Source: Nitrososphaerota archaeon
Lineage (GTDB): Archaea; Thermoproteota; Nitrososphaeria; Conexivisphaerales; DTJL01
Direction of reading: 5' to 3'
NCBI GenBank assembly: GCA_021324115.1
Contig: JAJPJS010000008.1
Location: 270,160 to 334,159, forward strand
Length of the DNA: 64,000 nt
Shown here: piece after piece, positions 53,250 to 61,984 of the stretch
Layout of the letters: each line of letters opens with the position of its first letter
Numbering within the stretch: the first letter of the stretch is position 1
Notes under the pieces: generated by a model
What the model was told of the DNA's origin: nothing
The model's input: only the letters and a program-made list of their open reading frames with translations
Databases searched by the model: none
Program-made: the position numbers and the translations under genes

Positions 53250-54493
53250 CGGCAGTGGCAAAGATCGGCTTCACGGAAAGGGGCAAAAAATTTATCCTTA
53301 TTTCATGCTCAATCGTCGCAGTTGGCACCTTCTTCATAGACTATATCATAATAGCCTTGGGAATCGCCCTTCTTGCATTTGCTTCATACTCCCTGTTCGA
53401 CGCGCGCAGGCTTTTGAACGAACATGCGGTTGCAGGTTTAGGTTCTGCTCGATACATCACCACGGCCGGAACTCCTGTCGAACTTGAATTATACACAAAC
53501 GGATTATCCAGATGGAAAGGTTCCATAAAGGAAGCGCCGGAGTTCGGGGAGTTCATGCTTAACGGGGATTCGCTGAAGATTTCCGGCACAATCCCCCTAG
53601 CTTCTCTTCGTCAACTCAGAAACCTCACCGTAACAAGAAGGAGCTACTATGAACTCTACGAAGCCAGGAAGATGGTAGCTCTTGAACCTCCAGCAGAGGT
53701 TCTCGTATACCCACGCTTTGTGGTGCCTCTGTACAGACTGTTTGGTTATGAAGAGCTGGGTGAATTCAACGAGCCCTCGGTGGCCAGGATAGCCGTGGCC
53801 AGCACCGGGGAGTACGCGGGCACAAGGAACTACTACGCGGGAGACGAGCTGCGCTTCATAGACTGGAAGGCAACCGCAAGGTCACAGGAACTCAAGCTGA
53901 AAGAGTTCACATCCGAAAATGCCGGTTCATTCAACATGGTGCTCGACACAACATCCACGGACGCGGTCTCCGCGGACCTCCTCGCAACGCAGTTCCTGAG
54001 TTCATTGGTCGACCTTCTTGACAGGGGTGCCCGTGTGAAGGTCACATTTTATGATGGATTTAAATACCAGCTGGTGAAACCGAGACATATCTACAGCGAG
54101 ACGGCCGAAGCCGTGCTTTCCATGACAGGCAAGTACTTCCCAGAGATAGGCAGGATAATCGACCTTCCTGTACGGAGATGGAGCATGCCTGAACTGGAAA
54201 ATGAACCAACGAAGGAGCCGGTACAAGGGATTCCCGAGTCCGGCAGGACGATCGTGGTTTCCCAGCTGCTGAGCGACATCCCGGACGACCTGGCCAGGAA
54301 TCCGGATACCGTTGAGGTCGTTTTGCAGCCGACACGGCCCTGGCTTTACATCGAGAGCCTGGAGGATGCCTACCTGGCGAAGAATCGCGTGACCAGGAAC
54401 GTAGAGTCGCTCAGACGCGCCGGTGTTAAGGTAATGGAAGCTGGCTCTCCGGTCGAACCCCCTCCGGCTTCGGTTGCTCCGTTGAATCGGTGA
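53246..54493 (+). CDS. DUF58-family protein
   Basis: A 415-residue protein with two N-terminal TM helices (FILISCSIVAVGTFFIDYIIIALGIALLAFASYSLF) and the DUF58 signature TRNYYAGDELRFIDWKATARSQELKLKEF at about 193, then a VWA-like domain (FNMVLDTTSTDAVSADLLATQFLSSLVDLLDRGARVKVTFYDG). GTG start overlaps the MoxR stop. MoxR/DUF58 pairs are thought to act on surface or membrane complexes; the neighbouring exported proteins are likely clients. Confidence 0.93.
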   Translation: MTAVAKIGFTERGKKFILISCSIVAVGTFFIDYIIIALGIALLAFASYSLFDARRLLNEHAVAGLGSARYITTAGTPVELELYTNGLSRWKGSIKEAPEFGEFMLNGDSLKISGTIPLASLRQLRNLTVTRRSYYELYEARKMVALEPPAEVLVYPRFVVPLYRLFGYEELGEFNEPSVARIAVASTGEYAGTRNYYAGDELRFIDWKATARSQELKLKEFTSENAGSFNMVLDTTSTDAVSADLLATQFLSSLVDLLDRGARVKVTFYDGFKYQLVKPRHIYSETAEAVLSMTGKYFPEIGRIIDLPVRRWSMPELENEPTKEPVQGIPESGRTIVVSQLLSDIPDDLARNPDTVEVVLQPTRPWLYIESLEDAYLAKNRVTRNVESLRRAGVKVMEAGSPVEPPPASVAPLNR

Positions 54494-54499
54494 GGTTGG

Positions 54500-55126
54500 T
54501 TGTCAGCCGAAGAGCTATCGGGTATTTCCGGCTATCTTTCCGAGTCAAAGTCAGTGATAGACAGGATCGACCGGGGCTCCATCAGGGCTGCCACCGACCT
54601 GCTTGTGGACGCCTGGAGGAGAAATGCGCAGGTGTTCATCGCGGGCAACGGAGGCTCTGCCTCCACCGCCACACACTTTGCGTGCGACCTCAACAAGTGG
54701 GCGTCCCAAGATGCTGAGCGAAGGTTCAGGGCGTTCGCTCTTGTCGACAACATCCCTCTCGTCTCGGCCCTGACGAACGACAACGGGTTCAACAACGTAT
54801 ACTCGGAGCAGCTTGAAAACTTCTTCCGGAAGGGGGACGTGTTCATAGCGATATCGGTTCACGGAGGGTCGGGGAAGGACAGTGCCGACCTCTGGAGCCA
54901 GAACCTCCTCAAGGCCGTCGACTTCGCCAAGAGCAAGGGAGGCTTCACGATCGCACTGGTAGGGTTCGATGGAGGAGTGCTCAAGGGGATTGTGGATGCC
55001 TGCGTTCTCGTGCCGGCAAATTCAACCCCGCAGGTGGAGGGTCTTCATCTGGTGCTCACACATCTCATATGCGACGAGATAAGGAAGAAGATCGTACCCC
55101 CCGAGAAAATTGATAAAAGAAGATGA
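54500..55126 (+). CDS. gmhA: Sedoheptulose-7-phosphate isomerase (phosphoheptose isomerase)
   Basis: A 208-residue SIS-domain enzyme converting sedoheptulose 7-phosphate to D-glycero-D-manno-heptose 7-phosphate. GNGGSASTATHFACDL is the phosphate loop, ALTNDNGFNNVYSEQLE and ISVHGGSGKDSADL are conserved SIS blocks, and PQVEGLHLVLTHLICDEI holds the GmhA Glu/His pair. TTG start 6 nt after the DUF58 gene. It is the first step of the heptose route encoded in the next 7 kb. Confidence 0.9.
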   Translation: MSAEELSGISGYLSESKSVIDRIDRGSIRAATDLLVDAWRRNAQVFIAGNGGSASTATHFACDLNKWASQDAERRFRAFALVDNIPLVSALTNDNGFNNVYSEQLENFFRKGDVFIAISVHGGSGKDSADLWSQNLLKAVDFAKSKGGFTIALVGFDGGVLKGIVDACVLVPANSTPQVEGLHLVLTHLICDEIRKKIVPPEKIDKRR

Positions 55127-55212
55127 AATCTGAACATCGTCCACGCATCCTCTGTAAAATCCCCTCACCTCATTCGATAAACTAAATATTCCCACCCCTC
55201 CTGATATTAAAC

Positions 55213-56385
55213 ATGATAAAAACAACCATGACGGGGAGCTGGTTCAGGCCCAAGGAGATTCTAGAACTCCTTGACCCCGGAAAGACACCCACAGGAGAGA
55301 TATCCGAAAAATATGCTTCTGTGGTGGAAGCGGCCGAAAGACGGGCGATCAGGGACCAGCTTCACCCTCTAGGTTCTCCGAAAGGGCTGAACTGGGTGAG
55401 CAACGGAGAGCAGAGGAAGGCTGGGTACACATTCTTCATACCAAACAGGTTTCATGGCTTCTCTTCGAAGGAAAGGGTCACGATGGAGTTTCCTGCCACC
55501 CTGGTTGAGGAATGGATGGAATCCAATCCATCCGTGCTTCAGCTGAGGCAATCGGCTGCCTCCTTCTCCGTCCCGAAGATAGAGTCGAAACTCGAGTACC
55601 ACGGAGAAGCGTTTGCAAGAAAGGAGGCACAGGATACCCTCAGGCTCGCAAAGGAGGAAGGGGCAGAAAGAGTGTTCGTAAACACACCATCACCGGGCGT
55701 CATAACGATATTCTTCCCCCGAAGCGAGGTGTATCGGGACCACTACGACTATCTCTTTGGTCTTGCGAAAGAACTGAGGAAGGAGTATCAGGCGCTGCTA
55801 TCTGTAGATGGAATTGACATCCAGATAGATGCTCCCGATCTGGCTATGGGGAAGCAGACGGGGAGCTGGGGCGTGGACTTCTATGAAGCGCTGCCTCATC
55901 ATGTGGACGCGCTGAACGAAGCCATAGAGGGGCTTCCTCAGGAAAGGATCCGGGTTCATTACTGCTACGGAAACTGGAACGGCTCACACAGGTTCGACGC
56001 GGATTACAGAAGGGTCCTCGAACAGGTTCTCAGGCTCAAGGCGGGCACGATCGTGGGCGAAATGGCCAACCCGAAGCACCAGGGTGACGCGCTCATACTT
56101 GAGGATTACCTGAAGGAGCATGACTGGCCCAGAAATATGAAGCTCGCCGCAGGTGTCATAGACGTGAAGAGCCCCATAGTCGAGTCGCCCGAAACGGTGG
56201 CTGCCAGGCTCGAAAGGCTCGCCAAATTGGACAAGCTTGGGCCGGATAGGCTGCTGGGCGGCACCGACTGTGGGTTTGAAACATTCGCCTCGATGGGCAA
56301 TGTCACGTACCAGGTGGGCCTGCAGAAGCTCAAAAGCCTCTCCGAGGGCGCCGCGCTACTTTCCGAGAGACTGCATCTGAACTAG
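55213..56385 (+). CDS. MetE-like (cobalamin-independent methionine synthase C-terminal family) protein
   Basis: A 390-residue barrel protein of the UROD/MetE superfamily. MTGSWFRPKEIL starts the barrel; VDGIDIQIDAPDLAMGK, IRVHYCYGNWNGSH (His and Cys zinc ligands), TIVGEMANPKHQGD (Glu) and LGGTDCGFETF (Cys) complete the zinc/homocysteine site. It is longer than the ~310-340-residue archaeal MetE cores and lacks the N-terminal half of bacterial MetE. Methyl transfer to homocysteine is the family reaction; a different thiol acceptor is possible. It lies between gmhA and gmhB without evident metabolic link. Confidence 0.82.
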   Translation: MIKTTMTGSWFRPKEILELLDPGKTPTGEISEKYASVVEAAERRAIRDQLHPLGSPKGLNWVSNGEQRKAGYTFFIPNRFHGFSSKERVTMEFPATLVEEWMESNPSVLQLRQSAASFSVPKIESKLEYHGEAFARKEAQDTLRLAKEEGAERVFVNTPSPGVITIFFPRSEVYRDHYDYLFGLAKELRKEYQALLSVDGIDIQIDAPDLAMGKQTGSWGVDFYEALPHHVDALNEAIEGLPQERIRVHYCYGNWNGSHRFDADYRRVLEQVLRLKAGTIVGEMANPKHQGDALILEDYLKEHDWPRNMKLAAGVIDVKSPIVESPETVAARLERLAKLDKLGPDRLLGGTDCGFETFASMGNVTYQVGLQKLKSLSEGAALLSERLHLN

Positions 56386-56402
56386 CCACCCCATTACTAC
56401 AA

Positions 56403-57029
56403 TTGAACGACTCAAAGGCCGTTTTTCTGGACAGGGACGGCACGGTGGTGGAGCTGCTTTACGATGAAGAAAGCGGATACATTGACAGTGCAGTGAGGGC
56501 CGAGCAGATAAGGCTCATACCCGGGGCCGCAGAGGCGCTGAGAAGGCTCAAATCCGCCGGATACAAACTGATAATCGTGTCAAACCAGCCGGGGGTTGCA
56601 AAGGGAAGGATGTCCATTGAAGAGTTTGAAGAAACAAGGAGGAAGATGAAGAACCTTTTGGCGGCAAAAGGCGTAACAATTGACGGCGAATACTACTGCC
56701 TCCATCACCCGAACGCGCTCATCGCTGAATACCGAAAGGTATGCGACTGCAGGAAGCCGAGGTCTGGTCTTATTCTGAAGGCGGTACATGAGCATGGTTT
56801 GAAGCCGGAGGAGTGTTATATGGTCGGTGATGACCTGCTCGACATCAAGGCCGGAAAGGCGGCGGGCTGCAAAACAATCTTACTTTCCCATATAACGGGT
56901 ATGCTGATGGATATCCTAGACAAGGAAGGGTTGCACCCAGATTCCTTTGCAAGGAATCTAGACCAGGTTTCCAATGTGATCTTGCAAGCTCCTTTCATGC
57001 ACTCAGAAAAGAGGCAGGACCGCGACTGA
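56403..57029 (+). CDS. gmhB: D-glycero-D-manno-heptose 1,7-bisphosphate 7-phosphatase
   Basis: A 208-residue HAD phosphatase. Nucleophile motif FLDRDGTVVEL, SNQPGVAKG (motif II), CRKPRSGLI (motif III Lys) and MVGDDLLDIKAGKAAG (motif IV). The zinc loop CLHHPNALIAEYRKVCDC is characteristic of GmhB and related histidinol-phosphate phosphatases. With hddA and hddC nearby, GmhB activity is the best reading. TTG start 17 nt after the MetE-like gene. Confidence 0.9.
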   Translation: MNDSKAVFLDRDGTVVELLYDEESGYIDSAVRAEQIRLIPGAAEALRRLKSAGYKLIIVSNQPGVAKGRMSIEEFEETRRKMKNLLAAKGVTIDGEYYCLHHPNALIAEYRKVCDCRKPRSGLILKAVHEHGLKPEECYMVGDDLLDIKAGKAAGCKTILLSHITGMLMDILDKEGLHPDSFARNLDQVSNVILQAPFMHSEKRQDRD

Positions 57030-57066
57030 ATGAACATTAATAAATAGGAGACATTGTTCGATTATC

Positions 57067-57264
57067 ATGCAAAGAGAGAAGAAGATATACATAATTCAGG
57101 CATTGCTCGATTTGCAATTCGCTGTGGTCGCGCCTGATGATGATGAAGCAAAGAGAGAGGCTCGCAAACTCGTGAAAAATGCCATGGAAACGGGGGCTCT
57201 GGGTTCGGTAGGATATACCCTAACGGTCAAGAACGTCCGTGAGGCCAAACCCGATACTCGGTAA
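57067..57264 (+). CDS. Small hypothetical protein overlapping HEPN-like gene
   Basis: A 65-residue protein, ATG at 57067: IYIIQALLDLQFAVVAPDDDEAKREARKLVKNAMETGALG. Alpha/beta pattern, no family recognised. Its end overlaps the following gene by 26 nt in another frame, which implies coupled translation and a functional pair. Confidence 0.55.
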   Translation: MQREKKIYIIQALLDLQFAVVAPDDDEAKREARKLVKNAMETGALGSVGYTLTVKNVREAKPDTR

Positions 57265-57643
57265 TGACCGAAAATACTTGAGAAATCGGCTCGATATTGC
57301 GGAAGGGTTTTTGAAAGAAGCTGAATCTGAATTGGAAGAGTACGAGAGGTCTAGGGACGAAGTTAAGCTTAGGCTCGTTTGCGAAAAGGGATGGGGAGCA
57401 ATCACTCAAGCTTTGATGTATGCAGGTGGAGAGGATGTGACCACGCATAAGGATTTTGACAAGCTTGCGAATAAATTGAAGATTCAGTTTGAAGGCATAA
57501 TCGAGGCGTATCTCGCTGGCGACAAGCTGCACAGTGCCGGCTTCTACCATGGTCTCCTACGCTTTGAAACGGTTAAAGATAGTTTGGGATTAATAAAACA
57601 GGCTATCACGGGCATTCGTGATAAAAACGGACGTATGCGATAA
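57239..57643 (+). CDS. HEPN/PaREP1-like helical protein
   Basis: A 134-residue all-helical protein: YLRNRLDIAEGFLKEAESELEE, then VCEKGWGAITQALMYAG, which resembles the core helix of PaREP1/HEPN-like archaeal proteins, then FYHGLLRFETVKDSLGLI. The RNase R-x4-6-H motif of toxic HEPN proteins is not seen. GTG at 57239 overlaps the small upstream gene. Function unknown; a toxin-antitoxin relation is only a possibility. Confidence 0.6.
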   Translation: MRPNPILGNDRKYLRNRLDIAEGFLKEAESELEEYERSRDEVKLRLVCEKGWGAITQALMYAGGEDVTTHKDFDKLANKLKIQFEGIIEAYLAGDKLHSAGFYHGLLRFETVKDSLGLIKQAITGIRDKNGRMR

Positions 57644-57680
57644 TACTTAATTATTTGAAAACTCAAAGGGTAAGAACAGA

Positions 57681-58379
57681 GTGACAAAGATATTTCTGGA
57701 CACCGCAAGCGCCAGTGAGATCAGGGAGTTTCTTTCCTGGGGGATTGGGGATGGGGTAACGACGAATCAGAAGATATTTCTCAGCGAAGGGAATGTTGAT
57801 TTCAAGCAGAGGGTTCTGGAGATATGCAACATGAAGAAGGAGTGGCCGGTCAGCGTTGAAACCACAACGCATACATACGAAGAGCTCGTCGAAGAGGCAA
57901 GGGAATATTCGTCATGGCACAAAAACGTAGTCGTAAAGGTTGCCATGATGAAGGATGGAACGGGCCTAAAGGTCGTGAAGAAGCTTCATGACGAAGGAAT
58001 CAAGACAAACATGACGGTCATGGTTACTTTCAACCAGCTCTACCTTGCCGCCAAGGCGGGTGCAACATACGTAAGCCTCTTCTTCAACAGGGCCAGGGAT
58101 GCAGGGCTCGACCCCGTGAAAACCATTCATGAAATAATGCCGTTTCTGGAGAAAGAGACAGAATCGGAGCTGATCGTGGGAAGCATAAGGAAACCGGAGG
58201 ACGTCGAGGAGGTGGCGTCTGCAGGTGCCCACATAATCACGATAACTCCGAAGGTCATCCAGCAGATGCCCTTCCACCAGAAGACTGAGGATACGATAAA
58301 GGAGTTTGATGATGCGTGGAACCAATTCGTCACGACCAATAAGGCCCCTCCCCTTACACAGGCAGGCCGGAACACTTGA
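57681..58379 (+). CDS. Transaldolase-like / fructose-6-phosphate aldolase family enzyme
   Basis: A 232-residue small-type transaldolase barrel: KIFLDTASASEIREFLSWGIGDGVTTNQ, Schiff-base Lys in NVVVKVAMMKDG (about 85), NMTVMVTFNQLYLAAKAGATYVSLFFNR, and ITITPKVIQQM. TalB3/FSA-type enzymes of this size handle sedoheptulose 7-phosphate or dihydroxyacetone transfer. Inside a heptose cluster it could supply sedoheptulose 7-phosphate to GmhA (inference). GTG at 57681. Confidence 0.88.
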   Translation: MTKIFLDTASASEIREFLSWGIGDGVTTNQKIFLSEGNVDFKQRVLEICNMKKEWPVSVETTTHTYEELVEEAREYSSWHKNVVVKVAMMKDGTGLKVVKKLHDEGIKTNMTVMVTFNQLYLAAKAGATYVSLFFNRARDAGLDPVKTIHEIMPFLEKETESELIVGSIRKPEDVEEVASAGAHIITITPKVIQQMPFHQKTEDTIKEFDDAWNQFVTTNKAPPLTQAGRNT

Positions 58380-58546
58380 AGTTGTCTATGATCTCGACAC
58401 CGCCTAATAAGTTCGCTAGTGCCTTATTGTGGCAAAATTTCATTGTGCATCAATTCTGGATAAGTCATTCGTACGCTTAGAGTAAGTATCCTAAGCTACA
58501 TGGACCAGGAAGGTTCTGAAGATTACTTAATTAATTGTGAGAATGT

Positions 58547-59209
58547 TTGGAGGATAGCAAGCATGCCATGCATGATACAAAGACGAATCGTCCTTTTGCA
58601 GAAGTTGTTCGGGGTTTTAAATTTCAAGCTTCTCCAAGCGCCTGCTATACGGTGTCAATCCATAATATATTGGAAGAGCTGGCCTCAAGACATGAAAGGA
58701 ACGATATTCGTCTTTCCGAAAAAAGGATTAACGAGATAACCAAATTTAGGGACCTAATCGGCCCGAGGCTTGAGGTAGTGGTCAGTAATCTGAGATCCGT
58801 AATTTCGAAATATGGTTACTTCCCATACGAAAAATTCAACGCCAAGTATGACAATGTTTTGAAGGTTCTTAAAGATCAAGAATGCTCATATCCTTTGGTT
58901 GGGTTGGCCTACTCATATCTTCGTAGAGAAAGGGGTATGTTTACGAACGATGTACCACCGGAAAATCCGCCTGACCATGTGGTAATCCTTTTATTACTGA
59001 ACAAGGATGACGCTGTATTATATGACCCCTATGGAAAGTTTTCAAGGACACGCTCTAACGATGGTACTCTCCCCGAAGGTGTATTTCGCCTGCCCACGTC
59101 AAGGTTTCTTGATGTTTACTGGCATGGAGCCTCGGAGCCTAGCTGGTTCTTTTATATAGAGAGAAAAGGTGGGCACAGAGAAGGTTTGGATACGTATATT
59201 AACAATTAG
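58547..59209 (+). CDS. C39-like cysteine peptidase-fold protein
   Basis: A 220-residue protein with a papain-like/C39-type catalytic pattern: Cys33 in SPSACYTVSIHNILEEL at the start of a helix, His near 143 in NPPDHVVILLLLNKDD and Asp near 159 in VLYDPYGKF. There is no signal peptide or ABC transporter part, so it is not a bacteriocin exporter. TTG at 58547. The next gene starts 15 nt downstream behind AGGAGG, indicating a two-gene unit. The region is more AT-rich than its neighbours. Confidence 0.6.
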   Translation: MEDSKHAMHDTKTNRPFAEVVRGFKFQASPSACYTVSIHNILEELASRHERNDIRLSEKRINEITKFRDLIGPRLEVVVSNLRSVISKYGYFPYEKFNAKYDNVLKVLKDQECSYPLVGLAYSYLRRERGMFTNDVPPENPPDHVVILLLLNKDDAVLYDPYGKFSRTRSNDGTLPEGVFRLPTSRFLDVYWHGASEPSWFFYIERKGGHREGLDTYINN

Positions 59210-59224
59210 GAGGACAATATACCT

Positions 59225-60142
59225 ATGGAAGCATCAGATACGGGCGATTCAGAGAAACTTCAATTGCTGAAGTATGCCAGGCGACACTTTAGCCCTTATG
59301 TCTACTTCTCCGAGTGGGACAGGTCACATTCTTCAGCCGTAATGGGAATGCAGATACAGGAGCCCATACTTGACAATGGGGATTACGGACCTACGATGAG
59401 GTCTATTCTGCTTAAGAATGTGGGGGCTGTCAGCCTAGATAGAAAGGGGAAGCTCAAAGGACCGACTAGGTCTGAATTCGCAAAGAGCGTAATACGGCAG
59501 CATTCTCGTCTCATCGATCGCTCGCACTCTATTCTTCTTCCTACCATATACAACAGATTGGTTCGAGTACCCGAAGTTAGTATTGCGATGGCTCCTTTCA
59601 GAAGAGTAATTATATCTTTAGAGGAGCTTGGGGAACTCGATATCAATCAATTTCAGAAAGGTATGGCAAAGGGAAAAGATATCACAAGATACATACGCCT
59701 CCTGCAGGACCTTAGCTATGTGGCGCAGGAGGGGGACAAGATTTACCCCGGAGCCAAGATGAAAGGGTTGAAGGCTCAGAATATCAACCCTCCTGAGCTG
59801 TATGAGAAGATACTAAGCACCGTAATGCAGGAGAGAAATAAATATTTGACGGAAGTATTGCATTTAACTATGATGGTCCCATATCTGAGGTGGAGCAATA
59901 CTTACTATCTTCCTTCCTATGAAGCAGGACGATTAATAAAGCTGGCAAGGGAGGAATTCTTCAGTTATTATGTTTGGTATTACAGGAAGCCGGAGAAACA
60001 GTACATTTTCATAGACCAAAGCCAGAAGGTAATAGATACGGGAATTTTGAAGCGAGAGGACAACCTTTACGTCGGACTGGAAGATATATTCGAAACATAC
60101 TCCAAGGCTGCGGACAAAGAGAAGCTTCTTCAGCTAGTTTAA
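59225..60142 (+). CDS. Protein of unknown function, partner of the C39-like gene
   Basis: A 305-residue soluble protein, ATG 59225 with a clear AGGAGG ribosome site at 59210-59215. The middle (LGELDINQFQKGMAKGKDITRYIRLLQDLSYVAQEGDKIYPG) reads like a winged helix; the rest has WDRSHSSAVMGMQIQEP near the start and EEFFSYYVWYYRKPEKQYIFIDQSQKV near the end. No family recognised. It may be the substrate or regulator of the preceding peptidase-like protein. Confidence 0.6.
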   Translation: MEASDTGDSEKLQLLKYARRHFSPYVYFSEWDRSHSSAVMGMQIQEPILDNGDYGPTMRSILLKNVGAVSLDRKGKLKGPTRSEFAKSVIRQHSRLIDRSHSILLPTIYNRLVRVPEVSIAMAPFRRVIISLEELGELDINQFQKGMAKGKDITRYIRLLQDLSYVAQEGDKIYPGAKMKGLKAQNINPPELYEKILSTVMQERNKYLTEVLHLTMMVPYLRWSNTYYLPSYEAGRLIKLAREEFFSYYVWYYRKPEKQYIFIDQSQKVIDTGILKREDNLYVGLEDIFETYSKAADKEKLLQLV

Positions 60143-60188
60143 ACCCAACTCCACAATCATAGCTGTACAATTTTCTTCGATCTCTGTT

Positions 60189-61184
60189 TTGATAATATCC
60201 CGAACTCCTTTCAGGCTTCCCCTTGGTGGAGGGGGGACAGACCTCCCGGCCTACTACTCAAAGTATGGAGGGTATGTGATCTCGGCCGCGATCGACAAGT
60301 ATATGCACATCGCCGTCAATAAAATGTTCGAGGACAAGATAAGGGTCAGCTACTCTTCGACGGAAATAGTGGACTCCCCTGACAAGATAAGGCATCGTGT
60401 CGTAAGGGAAGCGCTCAGGTGCACTGGTATAGACAGGCATATCGAAATTGTTTCCATTGCCGATGCTCCAGCCTCAACCGGCCTGGGCTCCTCCGGCAGT
60501 TTCGCCGTGGGGCTTCTCAATGCGCTGTATGGCTACAAAGGTCTGCACAAGACGGCAAAGGAGTTAGCAGAGGAAGCGTGCGATATAGCGATGAATAAGC
60601 TGGTGGAGCCGTCAGGCAAGCAGGATGAATACATAGCAGCCCATGGCGGGATAAGGGTTCTTGAGATTGATAGAAGTGGCTCCGTTTCTGTAAGGGATCT
60701 GAAGCTTGACCAGGAAGTCGTTTCGGAGCTTGAGCATAATATCCTTATGTTCTACACTGGGATAAAGAGGGATGCATCCGAAGTGCTGAGAGAACAGCAG
60801 GGCAGGATAGAGCAGAAGGATAGAGGAGGGGATGGCGATGCCGTTAAGAGGATGCATAAGATCAAGAGCATAGGGATAGAGATCGGAAAGGCTTTGGAGA
60901 GGGGTGAGGTGAACAGGTTTGGTGAGCTGCTTCATGAGCACTGGCTCGCAAAGAGAGGCGTAACCCAGAAGATGAGCAATGATAGAATAGATAGATGGTT
61001 AGAGATTGCGAGAAAGAACGGGGCGATGGGGGAGAAGCTGATAGGTGCGGGGGGTGGAGGATTTCTGATGTTCTATTGCGAAAATGGAAAGCATGAACTG
61101 AGGAAGGCTCTTGCAGCTGAGGGGCTGCAGGAGCACAGGTTCAGGTTCGACTTCACAGGAAGCAAGATAATATACGATGTGTGA
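60189..61184 (+). CDS. hddA: D-glycero-D-manno-heptose 7-phosphate kinase
   Basis: A 331-residue GHMP kinase. PFRLPLGGGGTDLPAYYSKYGGYVI is the substrate/start motif of the HddA branch, PASTGLGSSGSFAVGLLNAL the ATP-binding loop, EPSGKQDEYIAAHGG and GAGGGGFLMFY the later blocks. It makes the 1,7-bisphosphate for GmhB. TTG at 60189; ends 3 nt before hddC. Confidence 0.92.
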   Translation: MIISRTPFRLPLGGGGTDLPAYYSKYGGYVISAAIDKYMHIAVNKMFEDKIRVSYSSTEIVDSPDKIRHRVVREALRCTGIDRHIEIVSIADAPASTGLGSSGSFAVGLLNALYGYKGLHKTAKELAEEACDIAMNKLVEPSGKQDEYIAAHGGIRVLEIDRSGSVSVRDLKLDQEVVSELEHNILMFYTGIKRDASEVLREQQGRIEQKDRGGDGDAVKRMHKIKSIGIEIGKALERGEVNRFGELLHEHWLAKRGVTQKMSNDRIDRWLEIARKNGAMGEKLIGAGGGGFLMFYCENGKHELRKALAAEGLQEHRFRFDFTGSKIIYDV

Positions 61185-61187
61185 GTC

Positions 61188-61889
61188 ATGCAGGCAGTGA
61201 TTCTTGCTGGCGGTTTGGGTACAAGGCTGAGGCCTCTTACGCTGAAAATTCCCAAGCCCATGATTGATATCAATGGAAGGCCATTCCTCGAGATAAAGCT
61301 CATAGAGATGATAGGCAGGGGGATAAAGGATTACGTTTTCTGTGTAGGGTACCTTGGTAAAGTTATAGAGAATTATTTTGGTGATGGTGGAAAATTTGGA
61401 GCAAGATTAAGGTACTCTTACGATGGAGAAGAATTACTTGGGCCCATCGGTGCTCTTAAGAAAGCAGAAGAAATGCTGAACGAGGGGTTTCTTGTAACAT
61501 ATGCGGATAACTATGCTACGATGGATTACTTTGGCCTGATGGAAAGATTGAAGAGTTCAAAAGCTCTTGGAGTAATGGCAGTTCTGCATAATCGCAACAG
61601 ATGGGGCAAGAGTGATGTTGATGTCAGAGATGGATTCGTGACGAAGTATTCGAAGGGGAGCAGTAATAAATTTGAATGGATAAACTACGGCGTGACTGCG
61701 TTGAAGAGAGAGGCACTGGGGCTCGTGGAGTCAGGTCGTACCTGTAACGAAGAGGAGTTTTACAATTTGCTTATCAAAATGAAACAGTTGCTTGCTTACG
61801 AGGTTGGAGGCAGATTCTACGAAATCGGTACTCCTGAGGGTCTGAAGGAATTTGAAAAGCTTGTTTCTGAGGGGCTTGTCGCTGCATGA
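61188..61889 (+). CDS. hddC: D-glycero-D-manno-heptose 1-phosphate nucleotidyltransferase
   Basis: A 233-residue NTP-sugar transferase: AVILAGGLGTRLRPLTLKIPKPMIDINGRPF carries the nucleotide loop and catalytic Lys, VTYADNYATMDY the metal Asp, WINYGVTALKREAL follows. In the HddC branch GTP is used, giving GDP-heptose. Its place behind hddA fixes the assignment; the base specificity is inferred. Confidence 0.88.
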   Translation: MQAVILAGGLGTRLRPLTLKIPKPMIDINGRPFLEIKLIEMIGRGIKDYVFCVGYLGKVIENYFGDGGKFGARLRYSYDGEELLGPIGALKKAEEMLNEGFLVTYADNYATMDYFGLMERLKSSKALGVMAVLHNRNRWGKSDVDVRDGFVTKYSKGSSNKFEWINYGVTALKREALGLVESGRTCNEEEFYNLLIKMKQLLAYEVGGRFYEIGTPEGLKEFEKLVSEGLVAA

Positions 61890-61984
61890 TGGTAGATGAC
61901 CAGAAGTCCTCTCTGAAAGAAGGGGCAAGATATGAGTCGTGAAGAAGGGAAACGACTGATTCCAGACGCGAAAAGCAGGCCCAA

